A stretch of DNA of 64,000 bases from Rhodospirillales bacterium. GTDB lineage: Bacteria; Pseudomonadota; Alphaproteobacteria; ATCC43930; CGMCC-115725. The position numbers and the translations under genes are program-made. Every line of letters starts with the position of its first letter. Positions within the stretch are counted from its first letter, which is position 1. Positions 57,961-64,000 of the stretch are shown one piece after another. The stretch covers positions 56,638 to 120,637 of the forward strand of contig JAQGIC010000003.1 of the NCBI GenBank assembly GCA_028288725.1. The letters are read 5' to 3'. The notes beneath the pieces are model-generated. The model saw nothing but the letters and a program-made list of their open reading frames with translations, searched no databases and was not told the DNA's origin.

Positions 57961-59112
57961 ATGGCGTTGAGATCGGGCGCGTTCGGTGTGGGGTTGGTGG
58001 CCGCGGGCTTCATGCTCGCTGGTTTCGCGAATCCGCAGACCGTGCGCGCCGATCTGCCGACCGCGATCAACACGGCCGACGATGCCTCGCGCGTATTGAA
58101 TTTTGCCAATCGCCCGGATTTCCTGGCCGACGATACGATCCAGAAATTCGAGGCCGAGACCGGCATCAAGATCAATCTCACGACCTATGGGTCCGATGCG
58201 GAATTATTGTCCGGGCTCCGATCGGGCAAGGCGGGCTGGGATCTGGTCGTCGCCGGCACCGTTCCGGTCCTGATGAAGGGCGTGGCCGACGGGCTGTTTC
58301 AGCCGGTCGAGCCGGCCAAGATCGGCAATTACGCGAATCTCGATCCGAGCATGCTCGAACGCGTAGCTCCGGCCGATCCGGGCAACCGGATCGCGGTGCC
58401 GTTCCTGTTCGGCACGACCGGCCTGGGCGTCAATCTGGCCAAGCTCAAGGCCGTGCTGGGCGATACGGGGCCGGTCGATACGCTGGCGCTGCTGTTCGAT
58501 CCCGCGCTCAATCAAAAGACCGCGACCTGCGGGCTGGCGGTGCAGGATGCGCCCGGCGACGTGATTCCGGCGGCGCTGGCCTATCTGGGCCTCGACCCGA
58601 CCAGCCAGGACGACAAGGATCTGGCCCGCGCCGGCGAGGTGCTGCAGAAGATCAAGCCGATCGTGCGGCGCCTGCCGGCCAATGATTTTGCCGAGGCGCT
58701 GGCGAGCGGCACGGTCTGCGTCGGCTTCGGCAGTTCGGTCCAGGTAACCGACGCCAAGACCCGGGCGTCCGACCGGGACAATGGCGTGGACCTGACCTAC
58801 ATGGTTCCGCGCGAGCGGGCGCGGCTGTGGATCGACGTGCTGGCGATTCCGGCCAAGGCGCAGAACGCGGACGCCGCCCGGCAATTCATCAATTTCCTGC
58901 TGCGGCCGGAAATCGTCAGCGACATCACCGACTGGACCGGGGCGGCGAACCCGAACCTGCTGGCGGCCGATTTCGTCGACGACGACGAGGACAGGAACGA
59001 CGAGACCGTGTTCCCGTCCCAGACCGCCTGGGCCCGGCTGTTCCTCGACCGGCCGCTGACGCCCGAGGCCGAAAAAACGCGCGCGCGGATCTGGGCCCGC
59101 ACCAAGCCATAG
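57961..59112 (+). CDS. Extracellular solute-binding protein, PotD/PotF-like (polyamine)
   Basis: The 383-residue periplasmic protein has a signal peptide (GVGLVAAGFMLAGFANPQTVRA) and the spermidine/putrescine-binding pattern: VLNFANRPDFLADDTIQKFEAETGIKINLTTYGSDAELLSGL, AGWDLVVAGTVPVLMKGVADGLFQPVE and IAVPFLFGTTGLGVNLAKL, with a late WIDVLAIPAKAQNADAARQFINFLLRPEI. No ABC permease or ATPase is adjacent. The next two genes convert agmatine to putrescine, so agmatine or putrescine is the likely ligand. The ATG at 57961 directly precedes the signal peptide. Confidence 0.85.
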   Translation: MALRSGAFGVGLVAAGFMLAGFANPQTVRADLPTAINTADDASRVLNFANRPDFLADDTIQKFEAETGIKINLTTYGSDAELLSGLRSGKAGWDLVVAGTVPVLMKGVADGLFQPVEPAKIGNYANLDPSMLERVAPADPGNRIAVPFLFGTTGLGVNLAKLKAVLGDTGPVDTLALLFDPALNQKTATCGLAVQDAPGDVIPAALAYLGLDPTSQDDKDLARAGEVLQKIKPIVRRLPANDFAEALASGTVCVGFGSSVQVTDAKTRASDRDNGVDLTYMVPRERARLWIDVLAIPAKAQNADAARQFINFLLRPEIVSDITDWTGAANPNLLAADFVDDDEDRNDETVFPSQTAWARLFLDRPLTPEAEKTRARIWARTKP

Positions 59113-59171
59113 TTTTCCGTCCGCTTGCCGGTATGATCGGCGCGACGAACGCGATCCGGAGTGACTTCGAT

Positions 59172-60191
59172 ATGACCGCCACGACCCCCGCGGATGCGGG
59201 TTTCCACATGCCGGCCGAGGGTGCGCGGCACTCGCGCACCTGGATGGCCTGGCCCAGCCGGATCGATCTGTGGAACGGCCGCCATGTCGAAGCCAAGGCG
59301 GCCTACGCCGCCGTGGCGCGCGCCATAGCCCGGTTCGAGCCGTTGATCATGGTCGCCAATCCGGCCGATATCGCCGAAGCGGGCGCTGAATGCGGCCCGT
59401 CGGTCGAGGTGCTCGCCATGGCGCTCGACGACAGTTGGATGCGCGACATCGGCCCGACCTTCCTCGTCGACGGCAAGGCCAATCTCGCCGGTGTCGACTG
59501 GCGCTTCAACGCCTGGGGCGACAAATGGCCGAACTACGCGCAGGACGCGGCCATCGCCGCCCAGGTGCTGGATCGGGTCGGCTGTCCGCGGTTCCAGGCG
59601 CCGTTCGTGCTCGAAGGCGGCTCGGTCCATTCGGACGGCGAGGGCACCGTGCTGACCAGCGAGCAATGCCTGTTGCACCCGAACCGCAATCCGGGCCTGA
59701 CCAAGGTCCAGATCGAGGCCAATCTGAAAGCCTGGCTCGGCGCCGAGAGGGTCATCTGGGTCGGCCAGGGGCTGGAGAACGACGGCACCGACGGCCATGT
59801 CGACAATCTCGCCTGCTTCGCCCGGCCGGGCGTGGTGCTGGCGACCAGTTGCGACGACACGACCGATGCCAACTACGCGCCGCTGCAGGATAATCTGCGC
59901 CGGCTGCACGCGGCGCGCGATGCCCGGGGCCGCGCGCTCGACGTGCGGGAACTGCCGATCCCGGCCAAGCGGGTGACCGCCGCCGGACGGCTCGCGGCCA
60001 ATTACACCAATTTCTATCTGGCCAACGGCGCGGTCATCGCGCCGGCGTTCGACGACCCGATGGATGCCGTGGCGGCGGCGGTGCTGGCCGAGGCCTTTCC
60101 GGATCGCCAGATCGTGCAGGTCCCGGCGCTCGCCATCCTCGAAGGCGGCGGCGGCATCCATTGCATCACCCAGCAGCAGCCGGCCGTTTGA
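59172..60191 (+). CDS. aguA: Agmatine deiminase
   Basis: AguA converts agmatine to N-carbamoylputrescine and ammonia. The 339-residue product belongs to the guanidino-group-modifying superfamily and shows FHMPAEGARHSRTWMAWPSR, ALDDSWMRDIGPTFLV, FVLEGGSVHSDGEGTVLTSEQCLL and NDGTDGHVDNLACF. The catalytic Cys331 is in LEGGGGIHCITQQQPA. ATG 59172 is preceded by CGGAG; ATG 59133 is an in-frame alternative. It is 11 bp upstream of aguB. Confidence 0.95.
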   Translation: MTATTPADAGFHMPAEGARHSRTWMAWPSRIDLWNGRHVEAKAAYAAVARAIARFEPLIMVANPADIAEAGAECGPSVEVLAMALDDSWMRDIGPTFLVDGKANLAGVDWRFNAWGDKWPNYAQDAAIAAQVLDRVGCPRFQAPFVLEGGSVHSDGEGTVLTSEQCLLHPNRNPGLTKVQIEANLKAWLGAERVIWVGQGLENDGTDGHVDNLACFARPGVVLATSCDDTTDANYAPLQDNLRRLHAARDARGRALDVRELPIPAKRVTAAGRLAANYTNFYLANGAVIAPAFDDPMDAVAAAVLAEAFPDRQIVQVPALAILEGGGGIHCITQQQPAV

Positions 60192-60202
60192 AGGGAGCCA
60201 TC

Positions 60203-61075
60203 ATGACCAAAGTGACCCTCGCCGCGACCCAGTTCGCCTGCGGCACCGATCATCCGGCCAATATCGACAAGGCCGTGGCCATGGTGCGCCGCGCCGCGGC
60301 CGAGGGCGCCAACATCATCCTGCTGCCCGAGTTGTTCGAGACGCCGTATTTCTGCCGCGACCAGCTGCCGGAATGGTTTCTGAGCGCGAAGCCGCTCGAC
60401 GATCATCCCTGGCTCGGCCGCTTCGTCGATCTGGCGAAGGAACTGAACGTCGTGCTGCCGGTCAGCTTCTTCGAGAAGGCCAACCAAGCCTATTTCAACA
60501 CGATCCTGGTGATCGACGCCGACGGGCGGCAGCTCGGCATCTATCGCAAGAGCCATATTCCCGACGGCCCGGGCTATCAGGAGAAATATTATTTCCGGCC
60601 CGGCGACACCGGCTTCAAGGTCTGGTCGACCCGGTTCGGCCGCATCGGCGTCGGCATCTGCTGGGACCAGTGGTTCCCGGAATGCGCCCGCTCGATGGCA
60701 CTGCAGGGCGCCGATTTCCTGTTCTATCCGACCGCGATCGGCTCCGAGCCGCAGGACCAGACCCTGGATAGCTGCGACCATTGGCAGCGCGTCATGCAGG
60801 GCCATGCCGGCGCCAACCTGACGCCTCTGGTCGCGTCCAACCGCACCGGCGTGGAGCGGGGTGCGGCGTTCTCGCAGAGCTTCTACGGCTCCTCCTTCAT
60901 CGCCGACCCGACCGGCGCGAAGCTGACCGAGGCGGCCCGCGAGGGCGAGGCGGTGCTGACCGCAACCTTCGACCTCGACCAGATCCGCCGCCAGCGCGAC
61001 GGCTGGGGCATATTCAGGGATCGGCGGCCGGAGCTCTATGGCGCGCTCATGACCGCGGACGGGATGGTGCGGTGA
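60203..61075 (+). CDS. aguB: N-carbamoylputrescine amidase
   Basis: AguB, a nitrilase-superfamily enzyme, hydrolyses N-carbamoylputrescine to putrescine, CO2 and ammonia, completing the agmatine route. The 290-residue product has the Glu-Lys-Cys triad: Glu43 in LLPELFETPYF, Lys116 in IYRKSHIPDGPGY and Cys153 in IGVGICWDQWFPE. FYPTAIGSEP and the tail DRRPELYG are typical. AAGGGAG lies upstream of the ATG. It is the last gene of the binding-protein-aguA-aguB operon. Confidence 0.96.
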   Translation: MTKVTLAATQFACGTDHPANIDKAVAMVRRAAAEGANIILLPELFETPYFCRDQLPEWFLSAKPLDDHPWLGRFVDLAKELNVVLPVSFFEKANQAYFNTILVIDADGRQLGIYRKSHIPDGPGYQEKYYFRPGDTGFKVWSTRFGRIGVGICWDQWFPECARSMALQGADFLFYPTAIGSEPQDQTLDSCDHWQRVMQGHAGANLTPLVASNRTGVERGAAFSQSFYGSSFIADPTGAKLTEAAREGEAVLTATFDLDQIRRQRDGWGIFRDRRPELYGALMTADGMVR

Positions 61076-61123
61076 CGGGAGAATAGCGCCGTACCGATAT
61101 CTCGCGCGCGCCGCGGGCAAACC

Positions 61124-62584
61124 TTACTCCGCGGCCGGGCATGTCGCCCGCCGCCGCTGCCCCAGACCGGCGCCCAAGACCGCGCCGCTCAGATGGCACA
61201 TGGCGATCGCCAGCAGCGTGATCGCGAAGGCGTGGGTCACCGCGGCCGGGTCGGTCCGGGTGCCGAGGGCCGTATAGAACAGCCCGCCCAGCACGGCCAC
61301 GGCGATGGCGGCACTGACCTGCAGGGTCGAATTGACCATGCCGCCGACCAGGCCGGCGCGGTGCGGCTCGACCCGCTCGACGATGACCCGCACCATGGTC
61401 GGGATCGACATGCCCATGCCGAGGCCGATGAACAGCAGGGCCGGGGCGAGCAGCGACCAGGGCGGAACGGCGCCGGCCGGCGGTAGCACGACGACGGTCG
61501 CGGTGCCGATCAGGCCCAGCGCCGACAGCACGAACCCGAGCGACGAGGCCGACGCGCCCAGCCAGCGGCCGAACAGTGGGCTGAAGGTCGAGCCGGTGAG
61601 GAACCCGGCCGAGAACGGCAGGATGGCGAGGCCGGCCTGCAGGGCGGTAAAGCCCAACGCCTGCTGCAGATAGATCGAATAGGTCAGGAAGAACGCGGCC
61701 AGCGCATAGAGCGTCAGGATGGCCGCGAGGCCCCGGAGCAGACCCGGCGACTGAAACACCTCGATCGCGACCAGCGGATCGCCGCCGGCCTTGGCCAGGC
61801 GGATCTCATAGCGGCGGAACAGCTCGACCCAGATCGGCGTGGTCACCAGCATCGCGATCGACCACCAGGGCCAGCCGCGCTCGCGCCCCTCGATCAGCGG
61901 CAGCACGAAGGCGGTCAGCGCCAGCGCCGACAGCGCGATGCCGCCCAGGTCGATGCGCGGGCGATGGGCGCCGCGGGTCTCGCGCAGCAGCGGCAGGGCC
62001 GCGATGAAGGCGACGACCGAGACCGGCAGATTGATCAGGAAAATCAGGCGCCAGCCCATGCCGTAGAGGTCGGCCTGGACCAGCGCGCCGCCGAGCAGCT
62101 GCCCGACGATCGAGGACAGGCCCAGCACCACGCCGTAGATGCTGAGCGCCCGGCCGCGCTCATGGGCCGGGAACAGCGCATGGACCGAGGCCAGCGCCTG
62201 GGGCGCCATGGCGGCGGCGGCCAAGGCCTGCAGCAGCCGCGCCAGGATCAGCGTCAAGGGCGACCAGGCGAGCCCGCAGAAGGCGGACGCGAGTGCGAAG
62301 CCGGCGAGGCCGATCAGGAAGATCGCCTTGCGGCCGAAGATGTCGCCCAGCCGCCCGCCGGTGATCAGGAACACGGCATAGACGACGGCATAGCCGGAAA
62401 TGACCAGCTGGACGTCGGCCTCCGATGCCTTCAGCCCGCTGGTGATCGACGGCATCGCGACATTGACGATGAAGAAATCGAGCGGCGCCAAAAACGCGCC
62501 GGTCAACAGCACCGCGAGTGCCGCCCAGCGGTTCGGGTCGAGCACGGCCGTCTCGGGCCGCGCGGTCACGGGTAGGGTCGACAT
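61124..62584 (-). CDS. DHA2-family MFS transporter
   Basis: The 486-residue, 14-helix drug:proton antiporter has ALAVLLTGAFLAPLDFFIVNVAMPSITSGL, YAVFLITGGRLGDIFGRKAIFLIGL, RLLQALAAAAMAPQALASVHALFP and motif C GLSSIVGQLLGGALVQADLYGMGWRLIFLINLPVSV. It is transcribed 51 bp downstream of a TetR gene. The gap contains a palindrome like the one in front of that TetR gene, so the regulator probably controls it directly. No adaptor or outer-membrane gene accompanies it. Confidence 0.94.
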   Translation of the reverse strand: MSTLPVTARPETAVLDPNRWAALAVLLTGAFLAPLDFFIVNVAMPSITSGLKASEADVQLVISGYAVVYAVFLITGGRLGDIFGRKAIFLIGLAGFALASAFCGLAWSPLTLILARLLQALAAAAMAPQALASVHALFPAHERGRALSIYGVVLGLSSIVGQLLGGALVQADLYGMGWRLIFLINLPVSVVAFIAALPLLRETRGAHRPRIDLGGIALSALALTAFVLPLIEGRERGWPWWSIAMLVTTPIWVELFRRYEIRLAKAGGDPLVAIEVFQSPGLLRGLAAILTLYALAAFFLTYSIYLQQALGFTALQAGLAILPFSAGFLTGSTFSPLFGRWLGASASSLGFVLSALGLIGTATVVVLPPAGAVPPWSLLAPALLFIGLGMGMSIPTMVRVIVERVEPHRAGLVGGMVNSTLQVSAAIAVAVLGGLFYTALGTRTDPAAVTHAFAITLLAIAMCHLSGAVLGAGLGQRRRATCPAAE

Positions 62585-62603
62585 GATAGCCCCTCGGTAT
62601 TTC

Positions 62604-62620
62604 TGGAACGGTCGGTTCCA
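62604..62620. promoter_or_regulatory. TetR operator upstream of the MFS gene
   Basis: TGGAACGGTCGGTTCCA is a 17-bp palindrome with 6-bp arms, 19 bp upstream of the MFS ATG. It shares the core ACGGTCG with the site at 63264-63282, which supports one regulator binding both. Confidence 0.65.
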
Positions 62621-62635
62621 ATTTAGCCCAAAAAA

Positions 62636-63253
62636 TCAGTCCAGGATCCGGACGGTCTGATCGATGATCTCGGCCATGTCCCGTTCGGTTGGACCGGTCT
62701 TGCCCAGCACCCGCAGGCCCTGGATGGTACAGAGCAGATGGCGGGCGATCGCCCGTTCGTCGTGGCCGGCGGGAATCTCGCCGGCCGCCTGGCCGCGGAT
62801 GACCGTCGCGGCGAACAGGTCTTCGATGCGCCGGAACATGCGCGTGATGACGGCGGTGATCTCGGCATCCTCCGGCACCATCTCGATCGCGGCGGCCGTC
62901 ATGATGCAGCCGCGCCGGCCTTCGGTGGAGGCGGCGCGCCGGGCATAACCCATCAGGGTGTCGCGAATCACGGTCTTGGCCGGGCCCGGCTCGGCCAGAT
63001 TGTCGCCGATCCGCTGGAGCGCGCCGGCGACGGCCTGGTCGAGGGCGGCCAGGAACAGGCTCCGCTTGTCGTGAAACGCCTTGTACAGGCTGCCGCGCGC
63101 CAGCCCGGTGCCCTCGGTCAGATCCTGCACGGAGGTACCGTGATAGCCGCGCACGCGAAACACCTCGGTGGCATCGCGCACCGCGTCGTCGAGTGCGAAC
63201 TCGCGGGGGCGGCCGGGACCGGCGCGATCGGGCAGGGGAGGAATCGTACTCAT
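62636..63253 (-). CDS. TetR/AcrR-family regulator (AcrR-like, TetR_C_16 type)
   Basis: The 205-residue regulator has DAVRDATEVFRVRGYHGTSVQDLTEGTGLARGSLYKAFHDKRSLFLAALDQ as its helix-turn-helix region. The ligand domain contains STEGRRGCIMTAAAIEM (the common RRGCLL-type segment) and LLCTIQGLRVLGKTG. It precedes the MFS exporter on the same strand. Related regulators respond to drugs or electrophiles, but the inducer is unknown here. Confidence 0.92.
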   Translation of the reverse strand: MSTIPPLPDRAGPGRPREFALDDAVRDATEVFRVRGYHGTSVQDLTEGTGLARGSLYKAFHDKRSLFLAALDQAVAGALQRIGDNLAEPGPAKTVIRDTLMGYARRAASTEGRRGCIMTAAAIEMVPEDAEITAVITRMFRRIEDLFAATVIRGQAAGEIPAGHDERAIARHLLCTIQGLRVLGKTGPTERDMAEIIDQTVRILD

Positions 63254-63263
63254 GACGCCGATA

Positions 63264-63282
63264 TGGAAACGGTCGTTTTCTA
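63264..63282. promoter_or_regulatory. TetR operator upstream of its own gene
   Basis: TGGAAACGGTCGTTTTCTA is an imperfect palindrome about 10 bp upstream of the tetR start, with the same centre (ACGGTCG) as the MFS operator at 62604-62620. Confidence 0.55.
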
Positions 63283-63326
63283 ATTCAAGAGGGATTTCGC
63301 AGAAGCAAACTTGATGGGTACGAGGT

Positions 63327-63351
63327 CATTAGCTATATTAATTAGCTAATG
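63327..63351 (+). promoter_or_regulatory. Toxin-antitoxin operator palindrome
   Basis: CATTAGCTA and TAGCTAATG are perfect 9-bp arms around TATTAAT. The AT-rich site ends 8 bp before the antitoxin ATG and overlaps its ribosome-binding GGAG. It is the expected binding site for antitoxin autorepression. Confidence 0.8.
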
Positions 63352-63359
63352 GAGTCATC

Positions 63360-63593
63360 ATGACCGTCGTCACCATCCATAACGCCAAGACCAACCTGTC
63401 GCAGTTGCTGGCCCGCGTCGAAGCCGGCGAGGAGATCATCCTTGCTCGCGGTAAGGAGCCGATTGCGCGGATCGTGCCGTTTCGGCCGCGTGCGACGAAG
63501 CGCGAATTCGGCGCCATGCGCGGCATCATCAGTGTTGGTCCGGAATTCTTCGAACCGCTGCCCGCGTCGGAGCTAGACGGTTGGGAACGGTGA
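63360..63593 (+). CDS. Phd/YefM-type antitoxin
   Basis: The 77-residue protein has the Phd/YefM N-terminal DNA-binding fold, with VTIHNAKTNLSQLLARVEAGEEIILARGKEPIARIVPF. A C-terminal toxin-neutralising tail ends with FFEPLPASELDGWER, in which the DGWE-type ending is typical for partners of PIN toxins. It lies one base upstream of the toxin gene and is preceded by a perfect operator palindrome, consistent with autoregulation by the antitoxin-toxin complex. Confidence 0.93.
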   Translation: MTVVTIHNAKTNLSQLLARVEAGEEIILARGKEPIARIVPFRPRATKREFGAMRGIISVGPEFFEPLPASELDGWER

Positions 63594-63594
63594 C

Positions 63595-63981
63595 GTGCGT
63601 CTGTTGCTCGATACCCACGCGTTCATCTGGTGGCTCGCGGGCGACGATGCGCTATCGAATGCTGCGCGGGTCGCGATCGCTGAGGAGGGCAATGAGATCT
63701 TCGTCAGCGCCGCGTCCGCCTGGGAAATGACGACGAAACATCGGATCGGCAAACTGCCGAGACTCGATCCGATTGCGGCTGACCTCGAATCGGCTATCGC
63801 CGGGCAAGGCTTTCGGGAGTTACCGATCAGTCTGCGCCATGGCCAGGTTGCTGGAGCGCTGCCGGGCCTGCATCGCGATCCGTTCGATCGGATGTTGATT
63901 GCTCAGGCGATGCTGGACGATTTGGTCTTGGTGTCGAACGAGACGCCGTTCGATGCCTATGGCGTGAGGCGCCTATGGTAA
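63595..63981 (+). CDS. vapC: VapC-type PIN-domain ribonuclease toxin
   Basis: The 128-residue PIN protein has the expected acidic metal-binding residues: Asp6 in RLLLDTHAFIWW, Glu in SAASAWEMTTK, and two Asp in HRDPFDRMLIAQAM, with a final strand LVLVSNETPFDAYGV. VapC toxins cut tRNA or rRNA when the antitoxin is degraded. The GTG start lies one base after the antitoxin stop. The gene is complete and ends 19 bp before the window edge. Confidence 0.94.
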   Translation: MRLLLDTHAFIWWLAGDDALSNAARVAIAEEGNEIFVSAASAWEMTTKHRIGKLPRLDPIAADLESAIAGQGFRELPISLRHGQVAGALPGLHRDPFDRMLIAQAMLDDLVLVSNETPFDAYGVRRLW

Positions 63982-64000
63982 TCGCGCGAGCATGGCGCGG

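Noticed and set aside
1..64000. CRISPR arrays, insertion sequences, integrases, prophage or rRNA genes
   Set aside because: No regularly spaced direct repeats, transposase motifs, tRNA-linked integrase or rRNA-like sequence were found. The only tRNA (10109-10184) has ordinary chromosomal flanks.

Overview
The window is chromosomal DNA of a high-GC alphaproteobacterium, most like a Rhodospirillales/Azospirillum-type soil or root-associated organism. The grounds are the strong GC bias at third codon positions, the RpoE-ChrR pair, an acdS-acdR (ACC deaminase) pair, a CGC-anticodon tRNA-Ala, many regulators and exporters, and densely packed, often overlapping genes. This is inference from gene content; there is no rRNA to place it. 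No transposase, integrase, phage gene or CRISPR array was seen.

Layout. 1-8.8 kb: signalling genes (3' end of a chemotaxis receptor, a MASE4-like hybrid kinase, an EAL phosphodiesterase), a TPR/glycosyltransferase-like protein, and divergent acdS/acdR with a double palindromic operator. 9-16 kb: a PAS protein, tRNA-Ala, yggT-folD, kynurenine-pathway genes (tryptophan 2,3-dioxygenase and kynureninase) with a RidA-family remnant between them, and argG. 16.4-18.4 kb: a three-gene iron cluster (FTR1 permease, periplasmic cupredoxin, predicted outer-membrane barrel). 18.4-27 kb: rlmN, an IalB-like protein, rpoE-chrR with a matching ECF promoter, an S41 protease, an asparaginase and two redox genes. 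27-35 kb: phoH with a structured leader, lysE, rlpA, mtgA, a eukaryote/archaeal-type proS, several gene remnants and three copies of a hairpin repeat. 35-44 kb: a FUSC exporter, two ArsR-SRPBCC operons, a split chromate transporter, MFS and EamA exporters, an SDR and a GST. 44-53 kb: gamma-glutamyltransferase, a flavin reductase, a ClpP paralogue, an amidase and a second hybrid kinase. 53.5-57.8 kb: a complete TetR-controlled tripartite efflux operon (HlyD, DHA2 MFS, outer-membrane factor). 58-61 kb: a polyamine operon (binding protein, agmatine deiminase, N-carbamoylputrescine amidase). 61-64 kb: a TetR-MFS pair and a Phd/VapC toxin-antitoxin pair.

The most unusual feature is a dispersed, CTAG-bounded family of hairpin elements: five copies at about 4.9, 19.0, 22.5, 30.5 and 34.7 kb. 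It shows compensatory stem changes, modular gain and loss of hairpins, and a habit of supplying the stop codons of the genes it touches. Two further themes stand out. Decayed genes sit between intact ones (TetR/DUF2306, a SAM methyltransferase, a RidA family member, a SecF N-terminus). Both ArsR operons have operator palindromes centred on the start codon, with promoter spacing that predicts leaderless mRNAs.
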